Origin: Pleurotus djamor
Lineage: Eukaryota; Basidiomycota; Agaricomycetes; Agaricales; Pleurotaceae
Assembly: GCA_029747585.1 (NCBI GenBank)
Contig: JAPEVF010000530.1
Coordinates: 1-31,751 of the forward strand
Length of the DNA stretch: 31,751 nucleotides
Direction of reading: 5' to 3'
Both the position numbers and the translations under genes were made by a program. Below, one piece after another: positions 9,124-19,426 of the stretch. The notes under the pieces are model-generated. The model saw nothing but the letters and a program-made list of their open reading frames with translations. It ran no database searches and had not been told where the DNA came from. Position 1 is the stretch's first letter. Each line of letters opens with the position of its first letter.

Positions 9124-11476
9124 CTACCCCCCCTCCTAGATGCGGCGTCTCGACGCATAGGTTCGTGTTTCCTTCGCCAGTTATCGGTGGCAGCCTTCAA
9201 GTCCTTCTTCTTTCGCCATATGTTGTGAACGGCGTTCGCAGCTTGAATCGCATCGGGATTTGCCTTGTGGAATTCNTGGTCTCCGGGATTCGATTGGGTC
9301 CTCATCCCAAGGCGTCAGCTTCACAATTGGGAATACCGGGTGGAGGCGGGATAGGGCTGGTGGCAACTCGAGACGATAGGACATCTTTCCAACCTTTGCA
9401 AGAATCTTGTATGGGCCTAGGCGCGCATGAGCAAGTTTCTTGGAGGGTTGGTAAAGATTAATATCGGACGAGTCAAGCCAGACCTTGTCACCGGGATTCA
9501 GATGCGGCATCGGCGTTCGGCGTTGGTCATAGTACCTCTTCATGTCATCCTGGGCTTTGGCAATGGCAGATTTTGCTTCTTCAACAGCGGTTTTCATCCG
9601 AGATACGAACTCCTTTGCTTCTTCGACTCGACCACTGGTCCGGGGTTCGAATCCCATGCGGGGATGACGGCCAGTGTCGAGGATGAACGGCGTTTGCTGA
9701 GTCGTATTGTGGATGTGGTTGTTGTATGCGAATTCCGCCATTGGCAAAAGTTGAGCCCAGTTGTTCTGACGCTGATTGGTGTAAGTCCGAAGGTACTGTT
9801 CCAGTTCTTGATTACACCGTTCGGTCTGACCATCTGTTTGAGGATGGTAAGACGTCGATGCTGCAAGTTGAATCCCGAGTTTTTCGTAAATTTCCCGCGT
9901 GAACTCCGCAATGAACTGCGTTCCACGATCTGAGACAACGGCGTTCGGAAGCCCGTGGAGTTTCCAGACATGCTGAAGGAACAAGTTGGCCGCACCCAAT
10001 GCCGAAACGGTGGTGTGTGTCGGGATAAAGTGAGCTCGTTTACTGACATAGTCAACCACATTCATGATGGCATCATAACCATCAGACTGAGGGAGCTCAA
10101 CAATAAAGTCCACACTGATGCGCTTCCACCGCTCTTCAGGGATTTCCAACGGCGTTAACTCTCCCAGCGGCATTCGGCGTTGAGGCTTGGTGCGAAGACA
10201 CAAGTCACAATGCTTGGTGTAGGAGCCGATGTAGCGAGAGAGGTTGGGCCACCAGTAGTTGCGGGATACGAGTTCCAATGTCTTGAAACGACCAGGGTGT
10301 CCAGCTACCTTGGAGTCGTGGTGCTGTTCAACGATACGGCGTCGAAGATCTCCGGTATTCGGCACATAGACTTTGCCTCGAAAAAGCAACAGACCATTGT
10401 CTTCTTCCCATTCTGAGCCCCGAACGGCTTTGCGTGAACCCCGAAGCTTTTTGACTTCAAGAGCGGCTTTGGCAACAGGTTCTTCCAGAGTCCCAGAGCG
10501 CAATCCCGCGCGGATTTCACCCAGAATACCTATTTCCTCCCCTTCCAACGCCGTTTCGACTGCTCGAACGGCGAAGAAAGCGGGTTTCAGAAGTACTTGA
10601 TTCTGGTTGTCGTCCTTTCCATTGCCATGGTCAGCGCGGCGGGATAGAGCATCGGGTTTCCCCATAGAACGGCCAGGTCAGTGGTGAAGAGTGAAATCAA
10701 AGCGGGATAGATAGAGAGACCATCTAGCTTGGCGGCGATTGAGTTTCTGCGCCTTGGTGAAATACTCTAGATTTTTGTGGTCAGTCCATATCTCGAACTC
10801 CGATTCAGCACCTTCCAGGTAATGCCGCCATTCTTCAAGTCCACGAATAATTGAGAGCATCTCTTTATCGTGAATCTCGTAGTTGCGCTCTGCCGGGGAT
10901 AGGGATTTGGAAAAGAATGCCACAGGATGCCATTTGTCGTCCTCGGGGTTCAACTGTGAGAAAACGGCGCCAGTTGCAAAGTCTGAGCTGTCAGCCTCAA
11001 GTCGCCACGGCCGGGATTCGATGGGAGCAGCCAAGATGGGTTCAGAAGTGATGAGTCCCTTGATCTGCTTGAACGCCGTTCGTTCACGACCTGTCCAAGT
11101 CCATTCTTTGGCATTCTGAATGTCGAATAGCGGTCGAGCGATGTGCGAGTAGTCCTTCATGAAACGCCGATAGAAGTTGACAAAACCCAAGAAAGACTGG
11201 AGTTCAGTCTGATTCTGGGGTTCGGGCCACTCTGCGACACCAGCAATCTTGGCGGGATCCATCTCGACTTTGCCTTCAGAGACCACCACTCCCAGGTATT
11301 CGATCTTGGTCTGTTTGAACTCACATTTTTCGGGTCGAAGATAGAGCTTGTTGTCTTGCAATATCTTCAAGACTCGCCGAAGCACTTTCCGGTGTTCGTC
11401 TCGGGATTCGGTGAAGATGAGGATGTCATCCAAGTAGATAACAACCACACCTTCAGTAATCAAATCCCGAAACAAG
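9124..11476 (-). pseudogene. Truncated second Ty3/Gypsy gag-pol copy (element 2)
   Basis: This is close to the corresponding part of element 1 and covers the C-terminal half of RT (YLDD present), RNase H, integrase and the GPY/F module. Gag, protease and the N-terminal RT are missing because the copy stops at 11476, where the long-TIR element begins. Two further breaks are visible. At 10678-10680 a CGA arginine codon of element 1 is TGA, a C-to-T change at a CpG, which splits the frame into 10678-11475 and 9181-10665. At N9276 about 185 bp present in element 1 (about 3319-3503) are absent, which removes the chromodomain and shifts the frame. Apart from N9276 this copy has almost no Ns, unlike element 1. 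Confidence 0.93.
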
Positions 11477-11876
11477 CACTTCAGGCTGCCACCTTGCTTG
11501 ACCTATTAGGTCTATCTCTACCACAGAGAAGATAGACCTCGGAGGTCAAAAAAGGTGGTCACCGCCCACCCTCTGGGGCATGCCCACCTTACACCATTGT
11601 GGGCATGTCCACACCTACTACTTTTGCCTATTTTACTGGGGGGCAGCTCTATGAAAAATCAAGGTGGGCATGTCCACTTGTCTATATTATTTGTAGGTGG
11701 GCATGCCCATACCTATATTTTGGTTAATGGTGGGCATGCCCCCACCTTTACTTCATTCAATGATGGGCATGCCCCCACCTTTATTCTGTTTAAAAGTGGG
11801 CATGCCCCTACCTATATACTATTTGATAGTGGGCATGTCCACACCTCTATTCTGTTCAATGGTGGGCATGCCCCCA
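11477..11876 (+). repeat. Left TIR arm with 33 bp palindromic units (9 copies)
   Basis: GGGCATG-centred palindromes lie with the A of CAT at 11580, 11605, 11670, 11703, 11736, 11769, 11802, 11835 and 11868. After the two outer copies the spacing is exactly 33 bp. The match to the right arm ends shortly after the last unit. Confidence 0.9.
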
Positions 11877-12037
11877 ACATCAGCCTGTAAAAACAAGTGT
11901 AAACAATCTATAAAGCCACAATATGCAAGGCATGTTTATCCTCCATAAACACTTGCTTCAAAGGATAGTGTTTGAAGATATTTTAAAGAGCATAAAATAG
12001 GTCTGTATCCAGGGGTTTCAATTTGTAGGGGTGTTTA

Positions 12038-13387
12038 CTGACTGTGCAAACTCAATAGTGATTATAAGAAGTATGAGAAGATTCTCAAAGTGTCAGATTC
12101 AATAGAGGTTATATTTGACTGTGAGAAAATATGCTTACCGTGAGAACTTTGTCAAAAAATGCAACCGCAAGCTTACAGAAGTGTGGGAAAGTTTGATTCA
12201 TTGTGAGAAAGTATTTCTTATTGTAAAAACTCTCGACTTACCATGGGAAAATGCTTTACTTATTGTGAGAAATACCTTACTGACCATAAGAGATCAAAAA
12301 TCGCCCAAAAAGATCTTCAAAAGGCAATCCAGCCATTAATATTAGCCATCCTCTATGAATCCTTGACTTCTGCCTTAAAAACTTTCAAACCTCTGTTCAT
12401 GCATCTATTACTCACAATGTGTACTAATGGGAACTTTTATCAAACTGTGAGTAAATGCAAATTTCGAATAAAACTTGCCCATTTCAGGGTCCTCCCTAAC
12501 TGTGAGAACAAATTACTGATCATAAGAAAGTGTCAAAATTTGTGAAACACTAGATCTCAGAATTCTAAGCTTCTAAGTCAAAGCAAGAGCTAAAGAGCAT
12601 TTCTAGTTATTGAGGAAAGTTGAATTTACTTTGGTGAAATCTGAAACAACCTTGATTTCACCTATAATCCATTCACATCATTCACATCTTCATTTGTCTG
12701 TTGGTTAGCTTCCTGGTTTCTGTACATGTTGATGCATGTTCAGCTTCTATCTAATGTGATTTACACTGTTTAAGGCAACAACCATGTCCCAAAGATTGGG
12801 AATACCTTCAGGCTTAATCACAATCTTCAATAATGTTGAACTTTTCTGTATATATGCAATTCATATCTTTCCCCCATTACCCACCAGTTCTGCTCCTCCC
12901 ACACAAGTCTATAGTTATAGAGGAACTTGCTTTTCATATGTATCATGCCCCTAAGGAGAAGCTATGAATGGGATTCCTAAAATAAAGAGTATGCAAGGTG
13001 GTTTTCTGAAAGATGCATATCTGTGGTTGAAGATTTGAAAAGGTAAGTGCATCTTCCTTATGCCATCAGAGAGGCTAAATCTTATCTAGAATGCTCAAAG
13101 CAACCTTTATACACCCAGGTGGAGCTGATGGAAGCAAGAATATACAGGTTGAAGGAGGAAAGTACTAGAGAGAACACATGATTGAAATCATCAAACATAC
13201 AGAATCCTCAAAATAATTTCAATTTGTTTCAGTAACTGGATATGCTCCAAGGATTCCCCTTGCACTCAGAACCTTAGAATTTGTAGATCTACCAAATTAT
13301 GAAAGTTTGTACAAGTTTCATTAAAATTGGGCAAGGTCTCATAGTTAGTGCAATGTTCTCACAGTTAGCAGTAATTTTCCACAGTCA
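12038..13387. repeat. Subterminal ACTGTGAGAAA words inside the TIR element
   Basis: Roughly ten variants of TGACTGTGAGAAA point rightwards between 12038 and 12530 (for example 12115-12128 and near 12135, 12181, 12200, 12260 and 12500). Three inverted copies (TTCTCACAGTTAG type) lie at 13336-13387. The intervening 12550-13330 is non-coding with no other pattern I can see. Their placement resembles subterminal transposase-binding repeats. Confidence 0.6.
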
Positions 13388-13546
13388 CTATCTGTTGTCA
13401 TGGACGAAGTTTTGATTAGTAATATGAATAGAAGTGTGAGGTTTGGTGAATAATGAATTGAAGCCAAGGTTGTATAAAGGTATTCCAGATCTTGGGAACA
13501 TGGTTATTCTCTTAATTAGTGTGAAAGCCATCAGAATGAAAGCTAA

Positions 13547-14051
13547 TATCAGTGGGGGCATGCCCACCATTAAACAGAATAGAGGTGTGGACATGCCCAC
13601 CATTAAACAGAATAGAGGTGTGGACATGCCCACCATTAAACAGAATAGAGGTGTAGACATGCCCACCATTGAACAGAATAGAGGTGTGGACATGCCCACT
13701 ATCAAATAGTATATAGGTAGGGGCATGCCCACTTTTAAACAGAATAAAGGTGGGGGCATGCCCATCATTGAATGAAGTAAAGGTGGGGGCATGCCCACCA
13801 TTAACCAAAATATAGGTATGGGCATGCCCACCTACAAATAATATAGACAAGTGGACATGCCCACCTTGATTTTTCATAGAGCTGCCCCCCAGTAAAATAG
13901 GCAAAAGTAGTAGGTGTGGACATGCCCACAATGGTGTAAGGTGGGCATGCCCCAGAGGGTGGGCGGTGACCACCTTTTTTGACCTCCGAGGTCTATCTTC
14001 TCTGTGGTAGAGATAGACCTAATAGGTCAAGCAAGGTGGCAGCCTGAAGTG
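13547..14051 (-). repeat. Right TIR arm with 33 bp palindromic units (12 copies)
   Basis: The palindrome centres run from 13560 to 13857 in ten exact 33 bp steps, then 13922 and 13947. The 65 and 25 bp spacings of the outer copies mirror the left arm exactly. The right arm has three more units than the left. The innermost units are nearly identical to each other, which suggests recent tandem growth of this arm. Confidence 0.9.
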
Positions 14052-15064
14052 AATCATACGTCGACGGCATCAAGACACTCTACCCACATTTTCGCATCCG
14101 ACCCAATTTCCATCTTTCCTTACATATCGATGAGTTTCTGGTCCGCTTTGGTCCCGTCCACTCCTACCGAACCTTTGGCGCGGAAAGGTACAATTATTTT
14201 CTGCAAAATACGAACACAAATCGGAAGCATGGTAGGCATCTCTGATCAGCTCCCTAATGTGTGTTCATTCAGCCTATTATCGCAGGGGAGATGGAGATGA
14301 CTTACTTGATGACGGCCTCGAGAATGTCGAACTTGTATGCCTTGATGAACGACAAGGAACTGAGGGATGTTGCTTCAAACCTTGTGGATGCCTTCACAAA
14401 GCACATCAATATCGACGGGCGAGGGACGCGAATAATTGACGCTCTTACTCTCCAGCCCTTGCGAAGTGCAGAGGGTGAGGGAGAGGGAAAACAGACAGCT
14501 ATCCATTTGGCTACAGACGTGGCGACCGCCCTCCGGAATCGCCTCAATCGTGAGGCTGGATCAGAATTGTATACATCCGCTTATCATCAAAGAGAAAACG
14601 ATGATCAACTCGGTTTCATCAAGACGGCGAATCGTTGCACCAAAGTCGTCGTTCGCGGGGTTCTGTTTCAGCCCGTTTTAGCTTCCCAAGGAAACAGCCA
14701 CATCATTTTTCGGAAGCAAGAAGGTATTTCTGACATAGCTGGACAAATTCAGGAAATCTTGCTCCACCGACGGAGGCAAAAGGGAGCGGAAGCTCTCATC
14801 ACGGAAACGTTCCTCGTTGTGAGGACTTTCGCCGAGCTAATGCCGCCACATGCGACTCTGGATCCGTATCGAAGGTACCCCATGGCCGGGAAGCTGTATT
14901 ATTCTGACTTGGAAGATGCTATTCACATTGTCAGACCGAAGGAGATCATCTGCCATTTCGCAAAGACGTCAAGCCTGGATTTCGGGATTCCTGGAGCTGA
15001 TTGTATCCACGTTCTGCCATTGAACCGAGTGAGTCTTTCCTTTGCAGATTGCCCTAAGGCCTGA
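14048..15064 (+). pseudogene. C-terminal fragment of a fungal DNA-transposon transposase (CACTA/Plavaka-like)
   Basis: Exon 14048-14231, a 54 nt GTAGGC..CGCAG intron (14232-14285) and exon 14286-15064 give an open frame of 320 residues ending in TGA. The first part reads as 'LYPHFRIRPNFHLSLHIDEFL', then 'RFGPVHSYRTFGAERYN', then LQNTNTNRKHGGEME. To my knowledge this is the pattern of the C-terminal GPVH/ERYN/GELE block of large Agaricomycete transposases related to Tnp2/CACTA (DUF4218-like). The later part ends with 'ICHFAKT' and 'CIHVLPLNR', also typical of such proteins. The N-terminal catalytic region is missing: the frame runs leftward straight into the TIR end of the neighbouring element, with a stop at 14045-14047 inside it. 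The gene was therefore cut at that boundary. No start codon can be assigned. Confidence 0.62.
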
Positions 15065-15343
15065 GGAGAGTTCGCTCACTTCGCTCATTTCGGACTAGCT
15101 GATGGACTCCAATGAGTCCAGACCAGACTACTCACAAGCTCAATAATAATACCGATTACGTCCAAGTTGATTCCTTAGTATGGCTTGACGTTGCAAATCT
15201 TCGCTTTGACATCAATCACCTTCGTACTTATTTTTCGGAGAAATAGCGTATATTGACCATTAAACATACTCAAGATATCGCGAAGGGAGTGGAGTTCTAC
15301 GACTACGTCTGTACATGTACGTATATATGTGGAGTCTACCTGC
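15065..15343. other. Intergenic stretch, nothing recognised
   Basis: Between the transposase fragment and the promoter-like repeat I see no coding potential and no repeat of note. Confidence 0.5.
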
Positions 15344-15568
15344 GGCATGGTGGGAAGAGGAAAGACGTCTGCGGACGTCTTATCGGGTTTATAAGCCCTC
15401 AACCGATCTCGGGACTTGCCGTGCTAAGCCTTTTGCTACGTGTTTCTCATGTCCTATAAACAATATTTAAATATTATCGGCAGATCCCGAGTTCTTATTC
15501 CAAGTTATGTTACCAGTCCCCTAAGCACGTGAAACTTTTCCTTTCTCTCCCAACGACATCAGTAGACG
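15344..15568 (+). promoter_or_regulatory. Promoter-like direct repeat, copy 1 (upstream of SPT5-like gene)
   Basis: It begins GCATGGTGGGAAG and includes GGGTTTATAAGCC (a TATA-like element at 15388-15395), CTCGGGACTTGCCGTGCTAAG and, at its end, TTTCTCTCCCAACGACATCAGTAG. A diverged copy in the same orientation is at 20920-21111. This copy carries an extra AT-rich block of about 35-40 bp (around 15440-15478). It ends 28 bp before the proposed SPT5-like start codon, so it is probably that gene's promoter and 5' leader. Confidence 0.6.
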
Positions 15569-15595
15569 TACAAAGACAGGACTGTATGTTAGAAA

Positions 15596-18374
15596 ATGAG
15601 TGAAAAAACGTCGAAATACAGAAAATATGACTCGGTAAAAACAGGAGAATGTTCTTGTCCGCTACGAAAGCACTGAAATGGATGACAGATCCGTCATTTC
15701 TTGGACATAGAGGCAGACGCTGTTACCTCGGAGGAAGATGAAGATTCCGAAGGTGATAATGAGGCTCAGGCGGAGAAAGGTAAGTTCAGGCACCTAACCC
15801 AAAGTTGGGCTCCAATAATGACCATACTCATGACAGAGTTTATCGTTCCACCAAATGAGGACCCTGCTCACGAGGACAGACGCCAGGAGAGTTTTCGCCC
15901 ACCGGGCCGTCTTGATCATTTTGAGCAGGACCGAGAAGATGCTTTAAGCGAGGCGCAGGATATACTCTCCAGATATCGTCAAACTCAAGAAACCGTCTCA
16001 GTCGAGAAACCGTCCTCGCCTTGGGAAGATCCGATACGGTTCATGCCGTCCATTAAAGATCCTGACCTCTGGCGGGTTCGAGTTCAAGTATGTATATTGT
16101 CCCATCGCACAATCCTGGTTCTAATTGATGCTTTATTAGAAGGGGTTGGAGATGCAGGTCATATCTACAATCTTGCTTCGCTCCTTGAATCGAAATATCC
16201 CCATTGCCACCGCTTTTCTCAAGGCCGAGATTCCTGGCTTCATCTACATTGAAGGTTCCTATGCCGATTGTATGGCTGCAGTCAGAGGAGTTGACGGTGT
16301 TCGCTTGCGCTTCGATAGCTCAACTCAAATCGAGTTGGTCAATCTCAGTGATCGCATAGCGGTATTGAACCAGTCCAGTTTGGACATACGTCAACTGCGT
16401 TCTTCATTCGTACGAATTCAAGACCGCAGTATATATCGCTATGACCTCGCTTATGTACTTTCTGTATCCCCCAACTCTTTCGCGAAAGTACTCGTTGTGC
16501 CCCGCAACGCCGTTATATGCCCATTGTCAGGCCGCAAGCGCAGATCCCCTGGTAAACCTTGCCTGGCTCGCTCCCCGTGGTCCGACGATCTCGAAAAAGT
16601 TTTCCCCCTCCCCCCGTTGAACGACGGGAAGCGCTATCTCGAAGGCCTTGAAATCCGCCGAATTCACTGCCGACACCTACGGCCGGCTGCCATCCCAACT
16701 GTTGAAGAACTTACTCTTTTCGAAATCTCCCCACTGTACGACCCTGAATCATCAGAAGTAACTGAATTTACTGCTGCTATTCTTCGCCAAAGGGAGTGGC
16801 GCGTCCCTTTGGAAGCAGGGGAGGATGTCATGGTCATCTCTGGTGCATTTCGAGGGGTTAAAGGCAGGATACGCGAGGTTTTTCCTACAACCACCAGGAT
16901 AACTACGAGCAACTTGGACGAAATGGGGTCTTTCGAAGCCCTTGTCACGGATACTCAGGCTAGCGTGCCCATCAGCGTAGGCGCCCATGTCGAAGTCACT
17001 TCGGGACCTTATCATGGGGCTTGTGGTCGCGTTCTCGACATTCATGACACGTTGGTGGTCATCCAGCCTTCATCTGCGGGAATAGATTACCGGCCTACTG
17101 AGATTGAAATCCCCACAACAGAGCTTATGCGAAGCTTTGATGTTGGCGATTTCATCCAAATTTACGATGGTGAACATCGTGGCTTGACTGGATTCGTCGT
17201 TGAGCTCAATGCCAACATGGTGTCTATATTCCTTCATGAATCGAATAGTGATGTCGCTACACCTCAACCGGTTCTGGTGTGTGCCATTTCAGATACATTG
17301 TTGGGTCTCTCTAACTCGGCCGCTGTACTAGGTTTCTGCCACCACTTTCAGCATCAAGAAGTGCACGAGGCTGCAACTAGCTAATCGACCGGCTAATCTA
17401 CAGACCCAGCCTTCCATCGAGTCAGCCCACTCGCCAGATGTGTTTCGCGGCTTGGAGGTCCTCTTCGTTAAACACAATCTCTTTAAAGGGCGATTTGGTT
17501 ACATCGTTGGACACTCCTATGTGGCGGGAAGCTCTAGTCGGGAGCGGTTAATCTTCCAAGTCAACCCAGGCATCAGTATATCAACCTATACAATCGAGGC
17601 CACGCCTGAGCAGCTTGAAGAAAAATAGTGAGATTTCATTATTCATTCCTGTTTCCCTGCTTATGATCTACCCAGCACCCGGTTGCCTATCCTTCAAGCC
17701 GCCTATCTCCCCAGAGACCTTCTTCGACCTAGGACTGTTGTCCTTCGCAGCCCCACGCCGCCACATGCCAGCACACCACTTTCATTCAGTAGTCGGCCTG
17801 GTACACCAGTGGGGACTCCAAACGCCTATCAAAACACATGTATGTCTCGCCCATCTACATTGGTACCACTTATAAGCGACCTTCCTTTGCAGTTACACAA
17901 CACTGGCTTGCCCGACCCGGCATCAAAAATCACAAATGTGGTGTCATTGTTCGGAGAACGGAAGAGCAGCGTTCAGTTTGGGGAGAAGTTTCACGCCCTG
18001 CTTTCAGACTTGGAGCGTACGAAGGACAACGAGGTTACACGATTGTCACGAACACGGACGATTTGGTAAACACAAACACCACCATCAACGTCAGACTCGA
18101 TGGAGGCACGAATCGAACTTTTCGTCTGTGTCATCTCGATCCGGTACAAGATCCCGAACTCTTCCAAGTTGGAATACGTGTAGTTGTCATTGGGCCCGAC
18201 CTTCTCGAAAATCATTCTTTCTACGGGCAATATGCATACATCTACCCATGCACCTATCCACTCCCCGAGGGTCAACGATTATGCTACCTTGAGTCACAAC
18301 AATGGACATACTTTAATATCGCATCTTTGTGCTTCTCTGGTGACTTGGCCGAGTGGAGAGGTCAAATCGTCTAA
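15596..18374 (+). CDS. SPT5-like transcription elongation factor (NGN and KOW domains)
   Basis: Seven exons join in frame: 15596-15634, 15689-15779, 15837-16087, 16140-17276, 17332-17627, 17676-17839 and 17893-18374, with introns of 54, 57, 52, 55, 48 and 53 nt. The product is 819 residues. An acidic stretch (DIEADAVTSEEDEDSEGDNE) is followed by an NGN-type domain from about residue 120 (WRVRVQKGLE, across intron 3). KOW-like motifs lie near 352 (VISGAFRGVKGRI), 407 (VTSGPYHGACGRV), 462 (IYDGEHRGLTGF) and 547 (VKHNLFKGRFGY), then a Pro/Ser-rich linker and C-terminal KOW-like segments. In canonical Spt5 the NGN domain binds Spt4 and the RNA polymerase II clamp, and the KOWs contact RNA and polymerase. 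This protein is shorter than typical basidiomycete Spt5, and I see no regular C-terminal heptapeptide repeat, so it is probably a divergent paralogue rather than the essential factor. The first exon is the least certain part. Transposase debris lies upstream and direct repeats flank it. Confidence 0.8.
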
Positions 18375-19330
18375 GCGTCGCGCTCCGTGTCGGCTGGTTG
18401 TTGGTTTCTTCATTTGCAATGCTTTCGNTTTTTATCATCATCCATACCTATATCTCTCACATACTCTTCAACTCCTTTGCTCATCGTTGCTACCACTTTC
18501 GCCTCATTGTTTTGCTTTCGCCATCGTTGCTACCGCTTTCGCCCCATCGTTTTGCTTTCGCCTCCATCGTTGCTATCGCTATCTCTCATCATTTTACTCA
18601 TTGCCCTTACCACTTTGCGCGCAGCGTTGCTATCACTTGTACTCATCTTCGTTACCACTTTTCGCTCGCTATTGTGGTCGCTATCATCGCTTTCTGTCAA
18701 TCTGCTCTCGCTTGCTATCACTGTTCTTAGTTCTATCGTTGCAGTCCCCGTCTCTGTGCAAAATTCCCAATAGATATCTCTTATTGAATTTGAGACTCTG
18801 GGGGAATGTTCGGCGTTGTCATCTTGATGAAGACGTCTTTGACACCGAATTTCGGGAAATTGCCCATAATAGGATGTGACTGTTTGAGTGGACCTATCCC
18901 CTCGATATTATCACCTCAAGGCGGCCATGAGACATCCTTCGGATATCGAGCGGATGCGCCCTGATTAGATGTCGTGAAGGCCAGATAATACAAAGCGACG
19001 TACCCTCGTTAACTGTCACCTCAAGGCGGGCATGAGGCTATTGGGACAAGGCCTGGCTTGAAGATATGCCTTGAGGCTGCTAGACTGCAACGTGACCGCC
19101 AACGACGTCATTGACAGTCTTTGTCCTTGTTCAGGGGATATCCCTATTCAGACTGGTGTCGAAGACGTCCCTGCTGCGTCTTGAAGTGTCCCCTCGTATG
19201 GTGGTGAACGATGAAAGGCGAACACAGGATGTCTTCTCCGACGTCCCTCCATAGTCCAGGGTAGTCTTGACACACACCACCTGTGTACCTTGGCTTTGAG
19301 GATGTCGCACTGAGGCACCTAGGGAGTCTG
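18375..19330. other. Intergenic region with pyrimidine-rich degenerate repeats
   Basis: 18470-18700 holds a degenerate tandem repeat of about 40 bp, of the type CATCGTTGCTACCGCTTTCGC followed by a TTTTGCTTTCGC stretch. Further on, TCACCTCAAGGCGG occurs twice in the same orientation (about 18908 and 19018), and GACGTCTTTGACACC (about 18830) is mirrored by GGTGTCGAAGACGTC (about 19156). No gene is supported. The ORFs over the pyrimidine-rich stretch are compositional. Confidence 0.6.
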
Positions 19331-19335
19331 TCAGG

Positions 19336-19342
19336 TATAAAA
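19336..19342 (+). promoter_or_regulatory. TATA box of the Ser/Pro-rich gene
   Basis: TATAAAA in the context GGTATAAAATGCC lies 85-91 bp upstream of the ATG at 19427. A pyrimidine-rich leader (TTTCCAACACCTCCAACC) follows it. This is a standard core promoter layout. Confidence 0.7.
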
Positions 19343-19426
19343 TGCCTGCGAAATCTCAGGTAAAGACATCGACATCGCACCGTTGTCTTTCCAACACCTC
19401 CAACCACTTCTCTTAGAATCATCTCA

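Larger units (their letters stand above)
11477..14051. mobile_element. Non-autonomous DNA transposon with ~400-500 bp TIRs
   Basis: The ends are perfect inverted repeats starting CACTTCAGGCTGCCACC at 11477 and ending in its reverse complement at 14051. The arms run to about 11876 on the left and from about 13547 on the right. Each arm has about 90 bp of outer sequence and then an array of 33 bp units carrying the palindrome GTGGGCATGCCCAC. The 1.67 kb centre has no coding sequence but carries many ACTGTGAGAAA-like words, direct on the left (about 12038-12530) and inverted on the right (13336-13387). The CACT terminus and the subterminal repeats recall CACTA-like elements. No transposase is encoded, so mobility would need a partner element. 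No matching target-site duplication is visible (AAG before, AAT after). ORFs along the arms are artefacts of a unit length divisible by three. Confidence 0.88.

Noticed and set aside
11555..11948. Repetitive ORFs across the left TIR arm (GGHAPTFTLF-like peptides)
   Set aside because: The unit is 33 bp, divisible by three, so any frame without a stop in one unit stays open. Both strands and two frames are open, and the same occurs in the mirrored right arm (13388-13973).
15780..15836. Reading through 15780-15836 as coding in the SPT5-like gene
   Set aside because: The 57 nt segment is divisible by three and open, but it has GTAAGT and CATGACAG ends, a length like the other introns, and its removal gives a smooth join (EKEFIVPP).
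18353..18879. Overlapping plus-strand ORFs after the SPT5-like stop
   Set aside because: They run over a pyrimidine-rich degenerate repeat, in all three frames, and encode low-complexity hydrophobic or Ser-rich strings.
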